Part shown: positions 46,186 to 54,854 of the stretch, piece by piece | How the letters are laid out: each line of letters opens with the position of its first letter | Numbering within the stretch: the first letter of the stretch is position 1 | Source of the DNA: Caulobacter radicis | GTDB taxonomy: Bacteria > Pseudomonadota > Alphaproteobacteria > Caulobacterales > Caulobacteraceae | DNA: 64,000 bases | Assembly: GCF_003094615.1 (NCBI RefSeq) | Contig: NZ_QDKO01000024.1 | Location: 88,472 to 152,471, forward strand | Direction of reading: 5' to 3' | The notes under the pieces: generated by a model | Seen by the model: only the letters and a program-made list of their open reading frames with translations | Databases searched by the model: none | What the model was told of the DNA's origin: nothing | Position numbers and translations under genes: made by a program

Positions 46186-46382
46186 CCCTCTCTCTTTGAG
46201 AGAGGGAGGGGCCCGCCGCGAAGCGGTGGGAGGGTGAGAGGTAACAAACTTTCCGAACCAAGCGCTGGTCCGTCGGCGCGGGCTGTCAGCTATGGGGCGA
46301 GAGGCTTTCCGGCCGGCGGTGAAACCTCTCACCCTCCCACGCCTTGCGGCGCGGGCCCCCCCCTCTCTCTCGGAGAGAGGGG
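46186..46382. repeat. Inverted pair of R1 repeats
   Basis: Arms 46186-46241 and 46325-46382 are inverted copies of the R1 element that also occurs at 1992-2316. They fill the gap between the M1 gene start and the end of coq7 (both minus strand). The right arm ends three bases before the coq7 stop, so it may end the coq7-operon transcript. Confidence 0.85.
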
Positions 46383-46384
46383 TT

Positions 46385-46954
46385 TTACAGCTTCTCGCTG
46401 ATCTTGATGGCCACCTTGCAGCCGGTCTGGATGACGGCGCTGAGCAGCGGGTAGGCCGTGGCCTCGTGGGCGCCTTCCTCGACGGCGAGGTCGCGGTGCA
46501 TCAGCTCGTCGTCGCGGAACTTGGAGAGCTCGGCGGCCAGGGCCGGGTCGCGGTCCTTCAGCTCGTCGATCTGGCCGGCATAGTGCTTTTCGATCACCGA
46601 CTCGACGGCCTCGGTGCAGGCGTGGGCGGCCTTGTCGCCGATCAGGGCGGTGCCGGCGCCCAGGGTGAAGGCCGCCAGCCGCCACAGGGGCGACATCAGG
46701 GTCGGGCGCACCTTGCGCTCGGACAGCAGTTCGTCGAAGCGCGACAGGTGGACCTGTTCGTGGCCCTCCATCTCCTTCAACTGCTCGGCGATGCGCTCGC
46801 GGCCGCGGGCGTGCTTCATCACCGCCTGCTGGCCGCGATAGATGTGGACGGCGGCCAGTTCGCCGGCCTGGTCGACGCGCAGGATCTCGGCCAGGCGCGC
46901 GGCCTGGGCGCCGCGACCGGGACGGGGCGGAACGGCTTTCTGGGCGGCGCTCAT
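46385..46954 (-). CDS. coq7: Demethoxyubiquinone hydroxylase Coq7
   Basis: This 189-residue diiron monooxygenase catalyses a hydroxylation in ubiquinone synthesis. Iron ligands expected for the ferritin-like fold are visible: Glu32 in AGELAA, EGHEQVH (Glu63, His65), TEAVE (near 116) and DDELMHRD (Glu150, His153). It has the two repeated helical pairs of Coq7. The ATG at 46954 lies two bases from the stop of dsbB, so it is cotranscribed with dsbB and yqaA. Confidence 0.92.
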   Translation of the reverse strand: MSAAQKAVPPRPGRGAQAARLAEILRVDQAGELAAVHIYRGQQAVMKHARGRERIAEQLKEMEGHEQVHLSRFDELLSERKVRPTLMSPLWRLAAFTLGAGTALIGDKAAHACTEAVESVIEKHYAGQIDELKDRDPALAAELSKFRDDELMHRDLAVEEGAHEATAYPLLSAVIQTGCKVAIKISEKL

Positions 46955-46956
46955 CT

Positions 46957-47511
46957 TCAGGCCTCCTTCGAACGCAGGGCGGCGAAGGCCGAGACGACGG
47001 CCAGGCCCAGCGAGACCAGGGCGTTCCAGCCGGCCATCGACAGGCCCAGGAACACCCAGGCGGCCTTGTCGCACATCGGAGGTTGGATCTTGGCGCCCTT
47101 CAGCATGGCCACCAGGTCGTCGGAGGTGGCCAGGCCGCCGCCGGTGCAGGTGCTGGGGCCGGGCCACCACTTCCATTCGACGCCGGCGTGGAAGGCCGCC
47201 AGGCCCGCGCCGTAGAGGAAGATCGCGCCCAGCAGCCACAGGGCCGGCGCGCGCAGGCGCGTCCAAAGGGGCGTGCGTTGCACGATGGTGGCGATCAGGC
47301 CGACCGTTCCGGCGACCCAGTAGACCTCGCGCTGCTTCAGGCACAGGTGGCAGGGCGCCAGGCCCCCGAAGCTCTCGAACGCATGGGCCGCGCCCAGCAT
47401 GATCGCGCTGGCGGCGAAGGCCAGGACCGGCCAGTGCCGGGCGACCCACTCCAGGGGCGGGCGCTTGGGGACGAGGGGACCGGTGGTCACGGCCGGGGTG
47501 TCGGTGGTCAT
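46957..47511 (-). CDS. dsbB: DsbB-like disulfide bond formation membrane protein
   Basis: The 184-residue protein has four membrane segments. Two cysteine pairs are visible: Cys54 and Cys57 (CHLC) in the first periplasmic loop and Cys122/Cys147 (STCTGG, PMCDK) in the second. It reoxidises DsbA and passes electrons to quinone, fitting its place in an operon with coq7. Its ATG overlaps the stop of the YqaA-like gene by four bases (ATGA). Confidence 0.9.
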   Translation of the reverse strand: MTTDTPAVTTGPLVPKRPPLEWVARHWPVLAFAASAIMLGAAHAFESFGGLAPCHLCLKQREVYWVAGTVGLIATIVQRTPLWTRLRAPALWLLGAIFLYGAGLAAFHAGVEWKWWPGPSTCTGGGLATSDDLVAMLKGAKIQPPMCDKAAWVFLGLSMAGWNALVSLGLAVVSAFAALRSKEA

Positions 47512-48113
47512 ACGGCGCACGCGCCTCCGCTGCTTCCTCCCAGGAAATGGCTCGCGGCGAGGCCGATGACAAGGAGCAGGATCAAACCGCCGGCCACCAG
47601 CGCCAGCCGGCGCTCGATCACCGGCAGCAGGGCGGGACCGAACTTTTTGACCACGAAGGCGACGAGGAAGAAGCGCGCGCCGCGGGTGACGACCGAGGCG
47701 AAGATGAACATCGGGAAGCTGAAGGCCGCCAGGCCCGAGGCGATGGTCACCAGCTTGTAGGGGATGGGGGTCAGGCCCTTGGCCAGGATCACCCAGACCC
47801 CGTACTTGTCGTACCAGCACTTGAATTCGGCGAGGCCCCCGGCGTGGCCGGTGGCGGCCATCATCCACTGGCCCACGGGGGTCAGGAAGTAGCCGATGGC
47901 GTAGCCCAGGATGCCGCCCAGCACCGAGGCCAGGGTGCAGATGAGGGCGTAGCGCCAGGCCTTGTCCGGCCGCGCCAGCACCATCGGGGCCAGCATCACG
48001 TCGGGCGGGACGGGAAAGAACGAGCTCTCGGCGAACGAGACGGCGAACAGGCTCGTGGGAGCGTGACGCGAGGCGGCCAGGCCCATGACCCAGTCGTAGA
48101 GGCGGCGCAGCAT
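47508..48113 (-). CDS. YqaA/DedA-like SNARE-associated membrane protein
   Basis: This is a 201-residue membrane protein of the DedA superfamily (YqaA branch). The hallmark FAVSFAESSFFPVPPDVML (about 22-40) and the later KGLTPIPYKLVTIASGLAAF segments are clear; four to five membrane helices are expected. DedA-like proteins take part in lipid transport or membrane homeostasis. It is the first gene of the yqaA-dsbB-coq7 operon. Confidence 0.85.
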   Translation of the reverse strand: MLRRLYDWVMGLAASRHAPTSLFAVSFAESSFFPVPPDVMLAPMVLARPDKAWRYALICTLASVLGGILGYAIGYFLTPVGQWMMAATGHAGGLAEFKCWYDKYGVWVILAKGLTPIPYKLVTIASGLAAFSFPMFIFASVVTRGARFFLVAFVVKKFGPALLPVIERRLALVAGGLILLLVIGLAASHFLGGSSGGACAV

Positions 48114-48241
48114 GCGAACTCCCGTTTGCGGATGCGCCGTTGCTAGCAGGGGGCGGCGCGCTTGTCCCGGGCGATGCGACGACGATTTCCGGTTCTTTTT
48201 GCGACGCCGCGAAGGCGGGCGCTGGACGGGGCTCCAGGCAG

Positions 48242-48296
48242 TAAAACGCCCCGTCCTCCAGGCGCCGGGCCGACATGGCGCGGAGGAGGACGGGGC
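48242..48296 (-). terminator. Terminator of the heme-type TonB receptor gene
   Basis: GCCCCGTCCTCC (48248-48259) pairs with GGAGGACGGGGC (48285-48296) perfectly, with an inner GGCGCC/GGCGC stem in the loop. Read on the minus strand it is followed by GTTTTAC. It lies about 55 bases after the receptor stop at 48351. The 48114-48350 gap holds no gene. Confidence 0.65.
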
Positions 48297-48350
48297 CACG
48301 CGGTCGCCGCAACATTACGACCGCGTGTCTCGGTAAGGACCTTGCGGGTC

Positions 48351-50585
48351 CTAGAACTTGACCGCCAGCGAGACGCTGTAGTTGCGGCCCGGGGCGGTGT
48401 AGCCGTCGACGATCACCGCCGGCACCGTGGCCGAGGCGGCGGCCGACTGGCCGCGCACGTCCGACCACCACCAGTATTTCTCGTCGGTCAGGTTGAAGAC
48501 GCCGCCGCGCAGGGTGACCGCGTCGGTGACGTTCCAGTAGGCGGTGACGTCGGCCGTGGTGAAGGCCGGCGGGGCGAAGCAGCCGCCTGTGCAGGTGACG
48601 CCCAGGCTGTCGAACGACTTCTTCTGGACGTGCATGACGCTGAACTGGCCGCCGAAGCGACCGGCCGGATCGCGGTACGACAGGCCGGCCGTGAACTTGG
48701 CCGGATCGACCGACTGCAGCGGGGTGCTGACGCCCGCCGTGTTGGTCGAGAAGCCGCGAGCGTACGAGGCCGCGCCGATCAGGCGCCAGTTGTCGGCGAT
48801 GATGACCTCGCCGCGAGCCTCGGCGCCGCTGATCTCGGCCTCGGCCAGGTTGACGAACTGGAACACCGCCGGGTCGGTCGGGCGGAACGAGCCGCTGACC
48901 TGCACCTGCTCGATGAAGTCGTCGTACTTGCCGGTGAAGCCGGTGACGCTGATGTTCCAGGTCGGCTGGCGCAGGCGGAAGCCCAGCTCGAAGGTCTGGC
49001 TGGTCTCGGGCTTCAGGTCCGGATTGGCGATCGCGGTGTAGAAGCTGGTCGGGTTCGAGAAGCCGTTGTTGACCTGCGACGGGGCCGGGGCCTTGAAGCC
49101 GGTCGCGGCGTTGGCGAACACGCTGATCAGGTCGGTGGCCTGCCACACGGCCGACAGCTTCGGCGAGAAGCGCGAGTCGCTCTGGCCGACCGCGGTGTTG
49201 GCGGTGAACAGCGGATCGTTCTTCGGATCCAGCTTGTAATAGTCGTAGCGCAGGGCCGGATAGAAGGTGACCGGGCCGACCGCGAACTCGTCCTGCACGT
49301 AGCCGCCGAACAGGGTGTAGTCGGTGGTCGGGAAGGCGCGGTTGGGGAAGGTCTCGCCGGCCGGCGGCACGGTGCCGTCGCGCAGGCCCTGCTGGCGGGT
49401 CAGCGAGGCGTCGGCGCCCCAGACGATGCTGTGGTCCACGCCGCCGAAGCTGGCCTTGCTGGTCAGCTCGACCGCGCCGCCGAACACTTCGTTGTCGAAC
49501 TTGGCGTCACGGGTGCGGTCGGCGGCGGTGTAGCGGTCCTCGGCCGAGAACTGCCGGGTGGTGCTGTCCTGGTAGTAGAGGGTGGTGCGGGCGCTCTGGA
49601 TCAGGCCCTGGCCGCCGGTGAAGGCGTGGGCCAGGCTGACGCGGTCGCGGCGCATCTTGTCGAAGGCGGTCAGCCCGACCACCGCGGTCGAGGCCGGGGT
49701 GGCGTTCGGGGCGACATAGGTGATCGCCGACAGCACGTTCCAGTCGATGTCGCGATCCAGGTGATCGACGGTCAGCGAGAACTTGTTGCGGTCGTCGAGG
49801 TTGAACACCAGCTTGCCGAGCACGGCGTTGGAGCTGTTGTCCTCGGGGTTGGCGACCGTGCGGCGCACGTCGCGCAGGGCGGCCGTGCCTTGGGTCTCGG
49901 TCTCGTGGCCGTCGCGGCGGGTGTAGGCCAGCAGGCCTTCCCAGCGGCCGCTGGCGCCGGCGACCAGGGCGCTTTCGCTCCAGCTTTCGTCGGCCGAGCT
50001 GTAGCCGACGCGGCCCCGGGCGGCGATCGACTTGCCCTGCAGGATGTCGGACGGATCCTTGGTGAAGAAGCTGACCGAACCGGCCAGGCCGTCGCTGCCG
50101 TAGAGGGCCGAGGCCGGGCCGCGCACGATCTCGACCGACTTCAGCACGTCGACGTCGACATAGTCGCCGCGGCCGGCGGCCTGGGCGCCGAAGGCGTAGC
50201 CGTCGGGCACGCGCACGCCGTCGACCATGATCAGGACGCGGTTGCCCTCCAGGCCGCGAATGGCGAAGCCGGCGTTGCCGTCACGGCCCGTCGAGGCGCC
50301 GGCGGCGGTGAAGCGGGAAGGGGCGCTGCGCACCGACACGCCCGGCTCGAAGCGCACCAGGTCCTTCACGTCGTTGACCAGGGCGTCCTCGATCTCCTGG
50401 CTCGTCGTCACGGTGACGGTGGCGGGGGCGTCCAGGACGGACTTCTCGCTGCGCGTGGCGGTGACGGTGACCTTGTCGACTTCGGCGACGTCGGCCGAGG
50501 GCGCGTCGGCCGCGAAGGCCGCCGTGGCGGAGAGCAGGGCGCCGGCCGAGACGGCGGCGAGATAGGCGAGTCTGTTGCGCGACAA
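48351..50585 (-). CDS. TonB-dependent receptor, heme/hemoglobin type
   Basis: The 744-residue receptor has a signal peptide (SRNRLAYLAAVSAGALLSATAAFA) and a TonB box region (DKVTVTATRSEKSV). The plug segments GFAIRGLEGNRVLIMVDGVRVPDG and KSVEIVRGPASALYGSDGLAGSVSF match the heme/hemoglobin receptor family. TTG 50585 is preferred, since the signal peptide starts there; the frame is open to 50672 without a better signal. It is divergent from the DUF4198 and EF-hand genes. The upstream 50600-50700 stretch has inverted repeats (ATGCGAA-TTG-TTCGCAT). Confidence 0.87.
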   Translation of the reverse strand: MSRNRLAYLAAVSAGALLSATAAFAADAPSADVAEVDKVTVTATRSEKSVLDAPATVTVTTSQEIEDALVNDVKDLVRFEPGVSVRSAPSRFTAAGASTGRDGNAGFAIRGLEGNRVLIMVDGVRVPDGYAFGAQAAGRGDYVDVDVLKSVEIVRGPASALYGSDGLAGSVSFFTKDPSDILQGKSIAARGRVGYSSADESWSESALVAGASGRWEGLLAYTRRDGHETETQGTAALRDVRRTVANPEDNSSNAVLGKLVFNLDDRNKFSLTVDHLDRDIDWNVLSAITYVAPNATPASTAVVGLTAFDKMRRDRVSLAHAFTGGQGLIQSARTTLYYQDSTTRQFSAEDRYTAADRTRDAKFDNEVFGGAVELTSKASFGGVDHSIVWGADASLTRQQGLRDGTVPPAGETFPNRAFPTTDYTLFGGYVQDEFAVGPVTFYPALRYDYYKLDPKNDPLFTANTAVGQSDSRFSPKLSAVWQATDLISVFANAATGFKAPAPSQVNNGFSNPTSFYTAIANPDLKPETSQTFELGFRLRQPTWNISVTGFTGKYDDFIEQVQVSGSFRPTDPAVFQFVNLAEAEISGAEARGEVIIADNWRLIGAASYARGFSTNTAGVSTPLQSVDPAKFTAGLSYRDPAGRFGGQFSVMHVQKKSFDSLGVTCTGGCFAPPAFTTADVTAYWNVTDAVTLRGGVFNLTDEKYWWWSDVRGQSAAASATVPAVIVDGYTAPGRNYSVSLAVKF

Positions 50586-50606
50586 AGTTCGAGATCCCCA
50601 GTTTTC

Positions 50607-50700
50607 GGCCTCAGATGCGAATTGTTCGCATTCGTTGGATGGGGAGCTACGACCGTCTGGCGGCTTGGTCAAGTTATTTGCAATTGATTCTTAGATTCAT
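50607..50700. promoter_or_regulatory. Divergent promoter region with inverted repeat, candidate metal-responsive control
   Basis: ATGCGAA-TTG-TTCGCAT (about 50614-50631) is a perfect inverted repeat, and TTTGCAATTGATTC (about 50677-50690) is an AT-rich, TTGCAA-containing stretch similar in flavour to alphaproteobacterial Fur/Irr sites. The region is the only AT-rich part between the two divergent transcription units. No established operator matches fully, so this is a candidate only. Confidence 0.4.
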
Positions 50701-50751
50701 CCGCAATAGGAGCCTCTGCAACGCACCGATCGTCCTGGAAGGGGGATTCCG

Positions 50752-51534
50752 ATGAAGACCATGCTCGCTTCGGCGGCGCTGCTGGCGGGCCTTGGCCTGT
50801 CCGGCCTGGCGCACGCCCACTCGCCCTACATGCTGCCCAGCACCTTCGACGTTTCCGACCGCAAGGTCGTGACCGTCCAGGGCTCGTTCACCGAAACCTT
50901 CTTCACGCCCGAAGTGGTGATGAAGTCCGACGCCTATGCGGTGATCGGTCCGGACGGCGTGCGTAAAGCCCTGACCCCGACCTACCTGCGCGAGCTGGCC
51001 CTGGTCGAGGCTCCGGTCGAGACGGCCGGCACCTACCGCGTCACCACCGGCCAGCGCGCCGGCCGCGTCGGCAAGGCCACGCTGGTCAACGGCGAGTGGG
51101 AGTTCCTCGAGCCGGGCAAGGCCCCGGCCGGCGCCGAAGTGGTCGACATGCAGAGCATCACCACCGCCGACGTCTACGTCACCCGCGGCGCGCCCAGCAC
51201 CGCCGCCCTGGCCCCGGTCGGCAAGGGCCTGGAGTTCCAGGCGATCACCCATCCCAGCGACATCACCACCGGCCAGCCGGCCAAGTTCGTGGTGCTGTAC
51301 GACGGCAAGCCCGTTGCAGGCCAGGAGGTCACCCTGACCGCCGGCGGCGACCGCTACGCCGACGCCAAGGCCGCCCCGGTCACCGTCAAGAGCGACGCCC
51401 AGGGCCGCTTCGAGCTGAAGCCCGAGCGTTCGGGCGTCTACCAGGTCCAGGCCCGCTACCGCGTCGCCCCGGCCGCCGCCGGCCAGCCCGGCCAGAGCCA
51501 CACCTACTCGCTGACCTTCGAATCCCTGCGCTGA
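50752..51534 (+). CDS. DUF4198 periplasmic protein
   Basis: The 260-residue protein has a signal peptide ending at LAHAH, then DUF4198 blocks (HSPYMLPSTFDVSDRKVVTVQGSFTE near the N-terminus, the ITTADVYVTRGAP segment, and a beta-sandwich-like C-terminus). DUF4198 proteins are thought to act in periplasmic metal handling next to TonB receptors. Its divergent partner is a heme-type receptor and its downstream neighbour an EF-hand protein. Confidence 0.8.
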   Translation: MKTMLASAALLAGLGLSGLAHAHSPYMLPSTFDVSDRKVVTVQGSFTETFFTPEVVMKSDAYAVIGPDGVRKALTPTYLRELALVEAPVETAGTYRVTTGQRAGRVGKATLVNGEWEFLEPGKAPAGAEVVDMQSITTADVYVTRGAPSTAALAPVGKGLEFQAITHPSDITTGQPAKFVVLYDGKPVAGQEVTLTAGGDRYADAKAAPVTVKSDAQGRFELKPERSGVYQVQARYRVAPAAAGQPGQSHTYSLTFESLR

Positions 51535-51542
51535 GAGCCGAC

Positions 51543-52004
51543 ATGATCCGCAACACCCTGATCCTGGCCGCCGTCCTGGCCGCCGTCTCCGCCCCGGCCC
51601 TGGCCGCCTCGCACGCCCGCGACACCTTCATCAAGGAACAGGACGTCAACGGCGACGGCGTCGTCACCAAGGAAGAGTTCGTCATCACCCGCGACCAGCT
51701 CTTCAAGGCCATCGACGCCGACAAGAACGGCGTGCTGTCCAAGGAGGAGTACGTCGGCGAGTTCAAGGGCCGCCTCGAGAAGCGCCTGGCCGCCTCGACC
51801 GAGACCGCCGAGAAGAAGGAAGAAGAGCGCGTGCGCCAGATGCGCCAGGCCGACGTGCGCTTCGGCGTCCTCGACAGCGACAAGAGCGGCGGCATCACCC
51901 CGGCCGAGTTCGCCTATTCGGGCTGGCGGATGTTCGTGACCCACGACACCAACAAGGACGGCGTGGTCTCGGCCGCCGACCCGGTGGCCGCGGACACGAA
52001 CTAG
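51543..52004 (+). CDS. Secreted EF-hand protein
   Basis: The 153-residue product has a signal peptide (MIRNTLILAAVLAAVSAPALA). Four EF-hand loops follow: DVNGDGVVTKEE, DADKNGVLSKEE, DSDKSGGITPAE and DTNKDGVVSAAD, each with Asp at positions 1, 3 and 5 or a near variant. The first two are close together and the second pair is separated by a helical linker, so two EF-hand pairs are likely. It starts 8 bases after the DUF4198 stop and is probably cotranscribed with it. It would bind calcium in the periplasm. Confidence 0.88.
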   Translation: MIRNTLILAAVLAAVSAPALAASHARDTFIKEQDVNGDGVVTKEEFVITRDQLFKAIDADKNGVLSKEEYVGEFKGRLEKRLAASTETAEKKEEERVRQMRQADVRFGVLDSDKSGGITPAEFAYSGWRMFVTHDTNKDGVVSAADPVAADTN

Positions 52005-52032
52005 ATCCGCCAAACCTCGCCCTTGGGGGGGC

Positions 52033-52073
52033 GCGCCCCCGGCTTCTTGATCCCCTTCTGGAGCCGGGGGCGC
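52033..52073. terminator. Hairpin between the EF-hand and GH16 genes
   Basis: GCGCCCCCGGCT (52033-52044) and AGCCGGGGGCGC (52062-52073) are perfectly complementary with a 17-base loop. There is no T-run on either side, so it may work with Rho or act as a boundary between the convergent transcripts. Confidence 0.55.
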
Positions 52074-52084
52074 TTGCCCGCCGC

Positions 52085-52891
52085 CTAGTCTTCCGGTGCG
52101 TAGACGCGCACCCAGTCCACCAGCAGGCTTTCGGGCAAGGCCGCGTCGTCGACGCCGCGCCGGCCCGTCGTCTCCGCCCACCGCCCGCCGACCGCCAGGT
52201 TGAGGATCAGGTGGAAGCGCTCGTCGAAGGGCCGTCCGCCCGCCCGGGTGAAATAGGGCTTTCCGTCCAGCAGCCAGGTCAGCCGGTTCGGCGTCCACTC
52301 CAGCGCGAACACGTGGAAGGCCGTCAGGTCGCCCAGGGCCGCGTCGGCCGAGTCGCTGCGGTTGGCCTGCAGCGTCGGGCCGTGATGCACCGCCGCCCGC
52401 ACCCGGTCGCGACAGGACCGGCAGCGCACCCCCAGGTTCACGGCCTCGGCGATGTCGATCTCGCCAGACAGCGGGTAGGGGCCGTAGTTGTCGTGTTCGG
52501 GCAGCATCCAGATCGCCGGCCACAGCCCCTGGCCCAGCGGCAGCTTGGCGCGCACATCGATGCGGCCGTAGCGGAAAGAGGCCAGGCCCTTGGTGCTGAC
52601 GCCGCCCGAGGCGTAGTCGCGGGTCACGCGCGGGCCGCCGTCACGCCGGGCCGGGCCCGAGGCGCGCTCCTTGCGGGCGTTCAGCCGCAGGACCCCGCCA
52701 GAGACCGTGACATTGGCTGGCGCGTAGCATTGGCGCTCGTCGTTGCCGCCGCCCCAGCAGTCGGTCGCCGCCGTCCACTTGGCCGGATCCAGGCGATCGC
52801 CGTCGAACTCGTCCGACCAGATCAGCCGCGGCGCGGCCATGGCCGGGCAGGCGAGGGCGGCCAGCAGCAGAGCCAGGAGCAGGCGTCTCAA
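52085..52891 (-). CDS. Glycoside hydrolase family 16 protein, exported
   Basis: The 268-residue protein has a signal peptide (MRRLLLALLLAALACPAMA). The GH16 active-site motif is GEIDIAE (Glu144, Asp146, Glu149; ExDxxE) with WPAIWML upstream and WVRVYAPED at the end. It is predicted to cut beta-1,3 or beta-1,3-1,4 glucans or a related exopolysaccharide. Its start overlaps the stop of the deacetylase gene by four bases (ATGA), so the pair is coupled and probably acts on the same polymer. Confidence 0.88.
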   Translation of the reverse strand: MRRLLLALLLAALACPAMAAPRLIWSDEFDGDRLDPAKWTAATDCWGGGNDERQCYAPANVTVSGGVLRLNARKERASGPARRDGGPRVTRDYASGGVSTKGLASFRYGRIDVRAKLPLGQGLWPAIWMLPEHDNYGPYPLSGEIDIAEAVNLGVRCRSCRDRVRAAVHHGPTLQANRSDSADAALGDLTAFHVFALEWTPNRLTWLLDGKPYFTRAGGRPFDERFHLILNLAVGGRWAETTGRRGVDDAALPESLLVDWVRVYAPED

Positions 52892-54681
52892 GGGATCGCC
52901 GTGGTCGAGCGGCCGCCGGCCGGCAGGCCCAGGGTCACGCGCCCCCTGGCGGCCTTGGGCAGTACGACCTCGACGTCCGAGACGCCCTTCGACGCCTTGG
53001 TGGTGAGGATCCAGCCGGAGCCGTTCGGCGCGACGTCGATGTCGAGGGCGTCACGCGCCGCCCACCAGTCGCCGAACGCCCTTGTGGAGCCCATCCAGGC
53101 GCGGCCCTTCCAGCGGTCGGCCAGGGCTTCCTCGAACTTCAGCTTGTCGCCGACCAGGTTGGGGTGGATCAGCACCGTGACCACGCCCCCGTCCCGGGCC
53201 ACGCGCGTCACCAGGGCGTCGGCCGCGTCGAGCCGCTGCAGCAGGGGCGGGGCCTCCTCGTCCTCGATGGCGACGGGGAACTCGAACACCGGCTGCAGGG
53301 CGCCGTCGGCCCGTCCGTCGGTCAGCTGGAACGGCAGGTGGGTCAGCACCGTGTTGGCGGTTATCGACGACGAATAGCGATAGCCGCTGGCCTCCAGGGC
53401 CTGGGGCAGGGTGAACGGATAGGCCAGGCGCCCCGGGCGAAACGAGACGACGTCCGCGCCCGCCAGCCGGTCGAGCAGGAACTTCGAGACCCTGAGCTCG
53501 CCCAGGATGGTGGCGTCGCGCACCTTGGTGTCGGTCTCGACGAAGGGACGGTAGCGGGGATAGCGCTCGCGGCCGCTGCCCAGGTCCATCCGCTCGAATT
53601 CGCGCGAGTGGGCGACGGTGTGGCTGCCCACCTCCTGCCCGCGCGCCAGCAGGCCTTTGACGTCGGCCACGGCGGCGTCGTCGAAGAACACCTTGTCGTT
53701 GTAGTCCTTCATGTATTTGGTTTGGACGAAGAAGGTCCCGCGGATGTCCCGGGCCTTCAGGGCGTCGGCATAGGCCAGGGCGTTGCGAACCGACGGGCCG
53801 TAGTCGACGTCGTGGGTGAACAGGATCGACACCTGCCTGCCGGCCGGGGCGGTCGAGACCAGCCAGGGCATCGGCTCGCCGGCCACATAGAGGTCGCGCA
53901 CCCAGCGGAACAGGCTGTCCAGCGACGGCTCGTAGCCGTTGACGTAGCGCCGGGCCAGGGTCTCGGCCCGGCCGTTCATGGCCCGCTGGGCCAGCGAGCC
54001 GAGGTCGACGCCGAGAACGCAGGCCTGGCCGCCGACCCGCCGGCAGGCGACCGCGACCGAGCCGTCGTCGAAGCGGGCCGCCACCTCCGCCGTCCCTGGC
54101 GCATAGCCGACGCTGGCGACCTTGGCCTCGCCGGTGGAGGAGACGACGATCTCGTCGCTCTCGGGCTCGCCGGTGGTCTTCGTCCAGCGCATGCGCAGGC
54201 GGGAGGAGGCTTCTGTTCCCTCGCCGACGCCGAACAGCTCGCCAAGCCCGCCGCCGGCCAGGTTGAAGGCCAGCACCGTGCCGCCGTCGCGGACGTGCTG
54301 GGCCAGGGCCCGCAGCTGCTCGGCGCTGAGCACCCGGCCCGAAACGATCGGATAGACCAGCACCACCTTGTGGGTCAGGGCCTTGGCGGGATCCTGCGTC
54401 ACCGTGATCGGCACGCCGTGGGCGCGGAAGCCGCGCACCAGGCCCAGCCATCCCGACTGCGGATCGGTGACCAGGATCGCCAGGCGATGCGGGCCGCCCT
54501 GATCGAACTGGGCGATGCGGGTGCGGGGCGGCTCGATGATCTTCGAGGCCTTGGCCGGGCCGCGCACGCCGGGGAAGACGTGCATCACCGACGGATCGGG
54601 CCGCTCGCGCCACAACCACCAGCCGCCGGCCAGCAGCACGGCGAGGACGAGCAGCAGCAGCGGCAGGCGACGGCGGATCAT
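52888..54681 (-). CDS. Membrane-anchored polysaccharide deacetylase-family protein, two-domain
   Basis: This 597-residue protein has an N-terminal membrane segment (LPLLLLVLAVLLAGGWWLW, about 5-24). A domain at about 65-230 resembles the glutamine amidotransferase-like/ThuA fold (HRLAILVTDPQSGWLGLVRGF, VVLVYPIVSGRVLS). A NodB-type domain (about 284-520) follows with the metal site HDVD (290-293) and HTVAHS (354-359). It could remove acetyl groups from a surface polysaccharide, or bind one without catalysis. ATG 54681 has GGAGG upstream. Its partner is the GH16 enzyme. Confidence 0.82.
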   Translation of the reverse strand: MIRRRLPLLLLVLAVLLAGGWWLWRERPDPSVMHVFPGVRGPAKASKIIEPPRTRIAQFDQGGPHRLAILVTDPQSGWLGLVRGFRAHGVPITVTQDPAKALTHKVVLVYPIVSGRVLSAEQLRALAQHVRDGGTVLAFNLAGGGLGELFGVGEGTEASSRLRMRWTKTTGEPESDEIVVSSTGEAKVASVGYAPGTAEVAARFDDGSVAVACRRVGGQACVLGVDLGSLAQRAMNGRAETLARRYVNGYEPSLDSLFRWVRDLYVAGEPMPWLVSTAPAGRQVSILFTHDVDYGPSVRNALAYADALKARDIRGTFFVQTKYMKDYNDKVFFDDAAVADVKGLLARGQEVGSHTVAHSREFERMDLGSGRERYPRYRPFVETDTKVRDATILGELRVSKFLLDRLAGADVVSFRPGRLAYPFTLPQALEASGYRYSSSITANTVLTHLPFQLTDGRADGALQPVFEFPVAIEDEEAPPLLQRLDAADALVTRVARDGGVVTVLIHPNLVGDKLKFEEALADRWKGRAWMGSTRAFGDWWAARDALDIDVAPNGSGWILTTKASKGVSDVEVVLPKAARGRVTLGLPAGGRSTTAIP

Positions 54682-54854
54682 GAGGCCTCCAGTCAAGCGC
54701 GAGACATCCAAACCCGAAAACGCCCGATGCGCGAGCCCGTGATTTCGTGATCCGCACGGTTGCGGGCGCGCCGCGAAGCTTTCCCTTCGGCGCGGGGGCT
54801 TCTATATGCGGACGCCTCCTTACTCTCGTTCGCCCCCGGAAAGACGCCCGTTCC

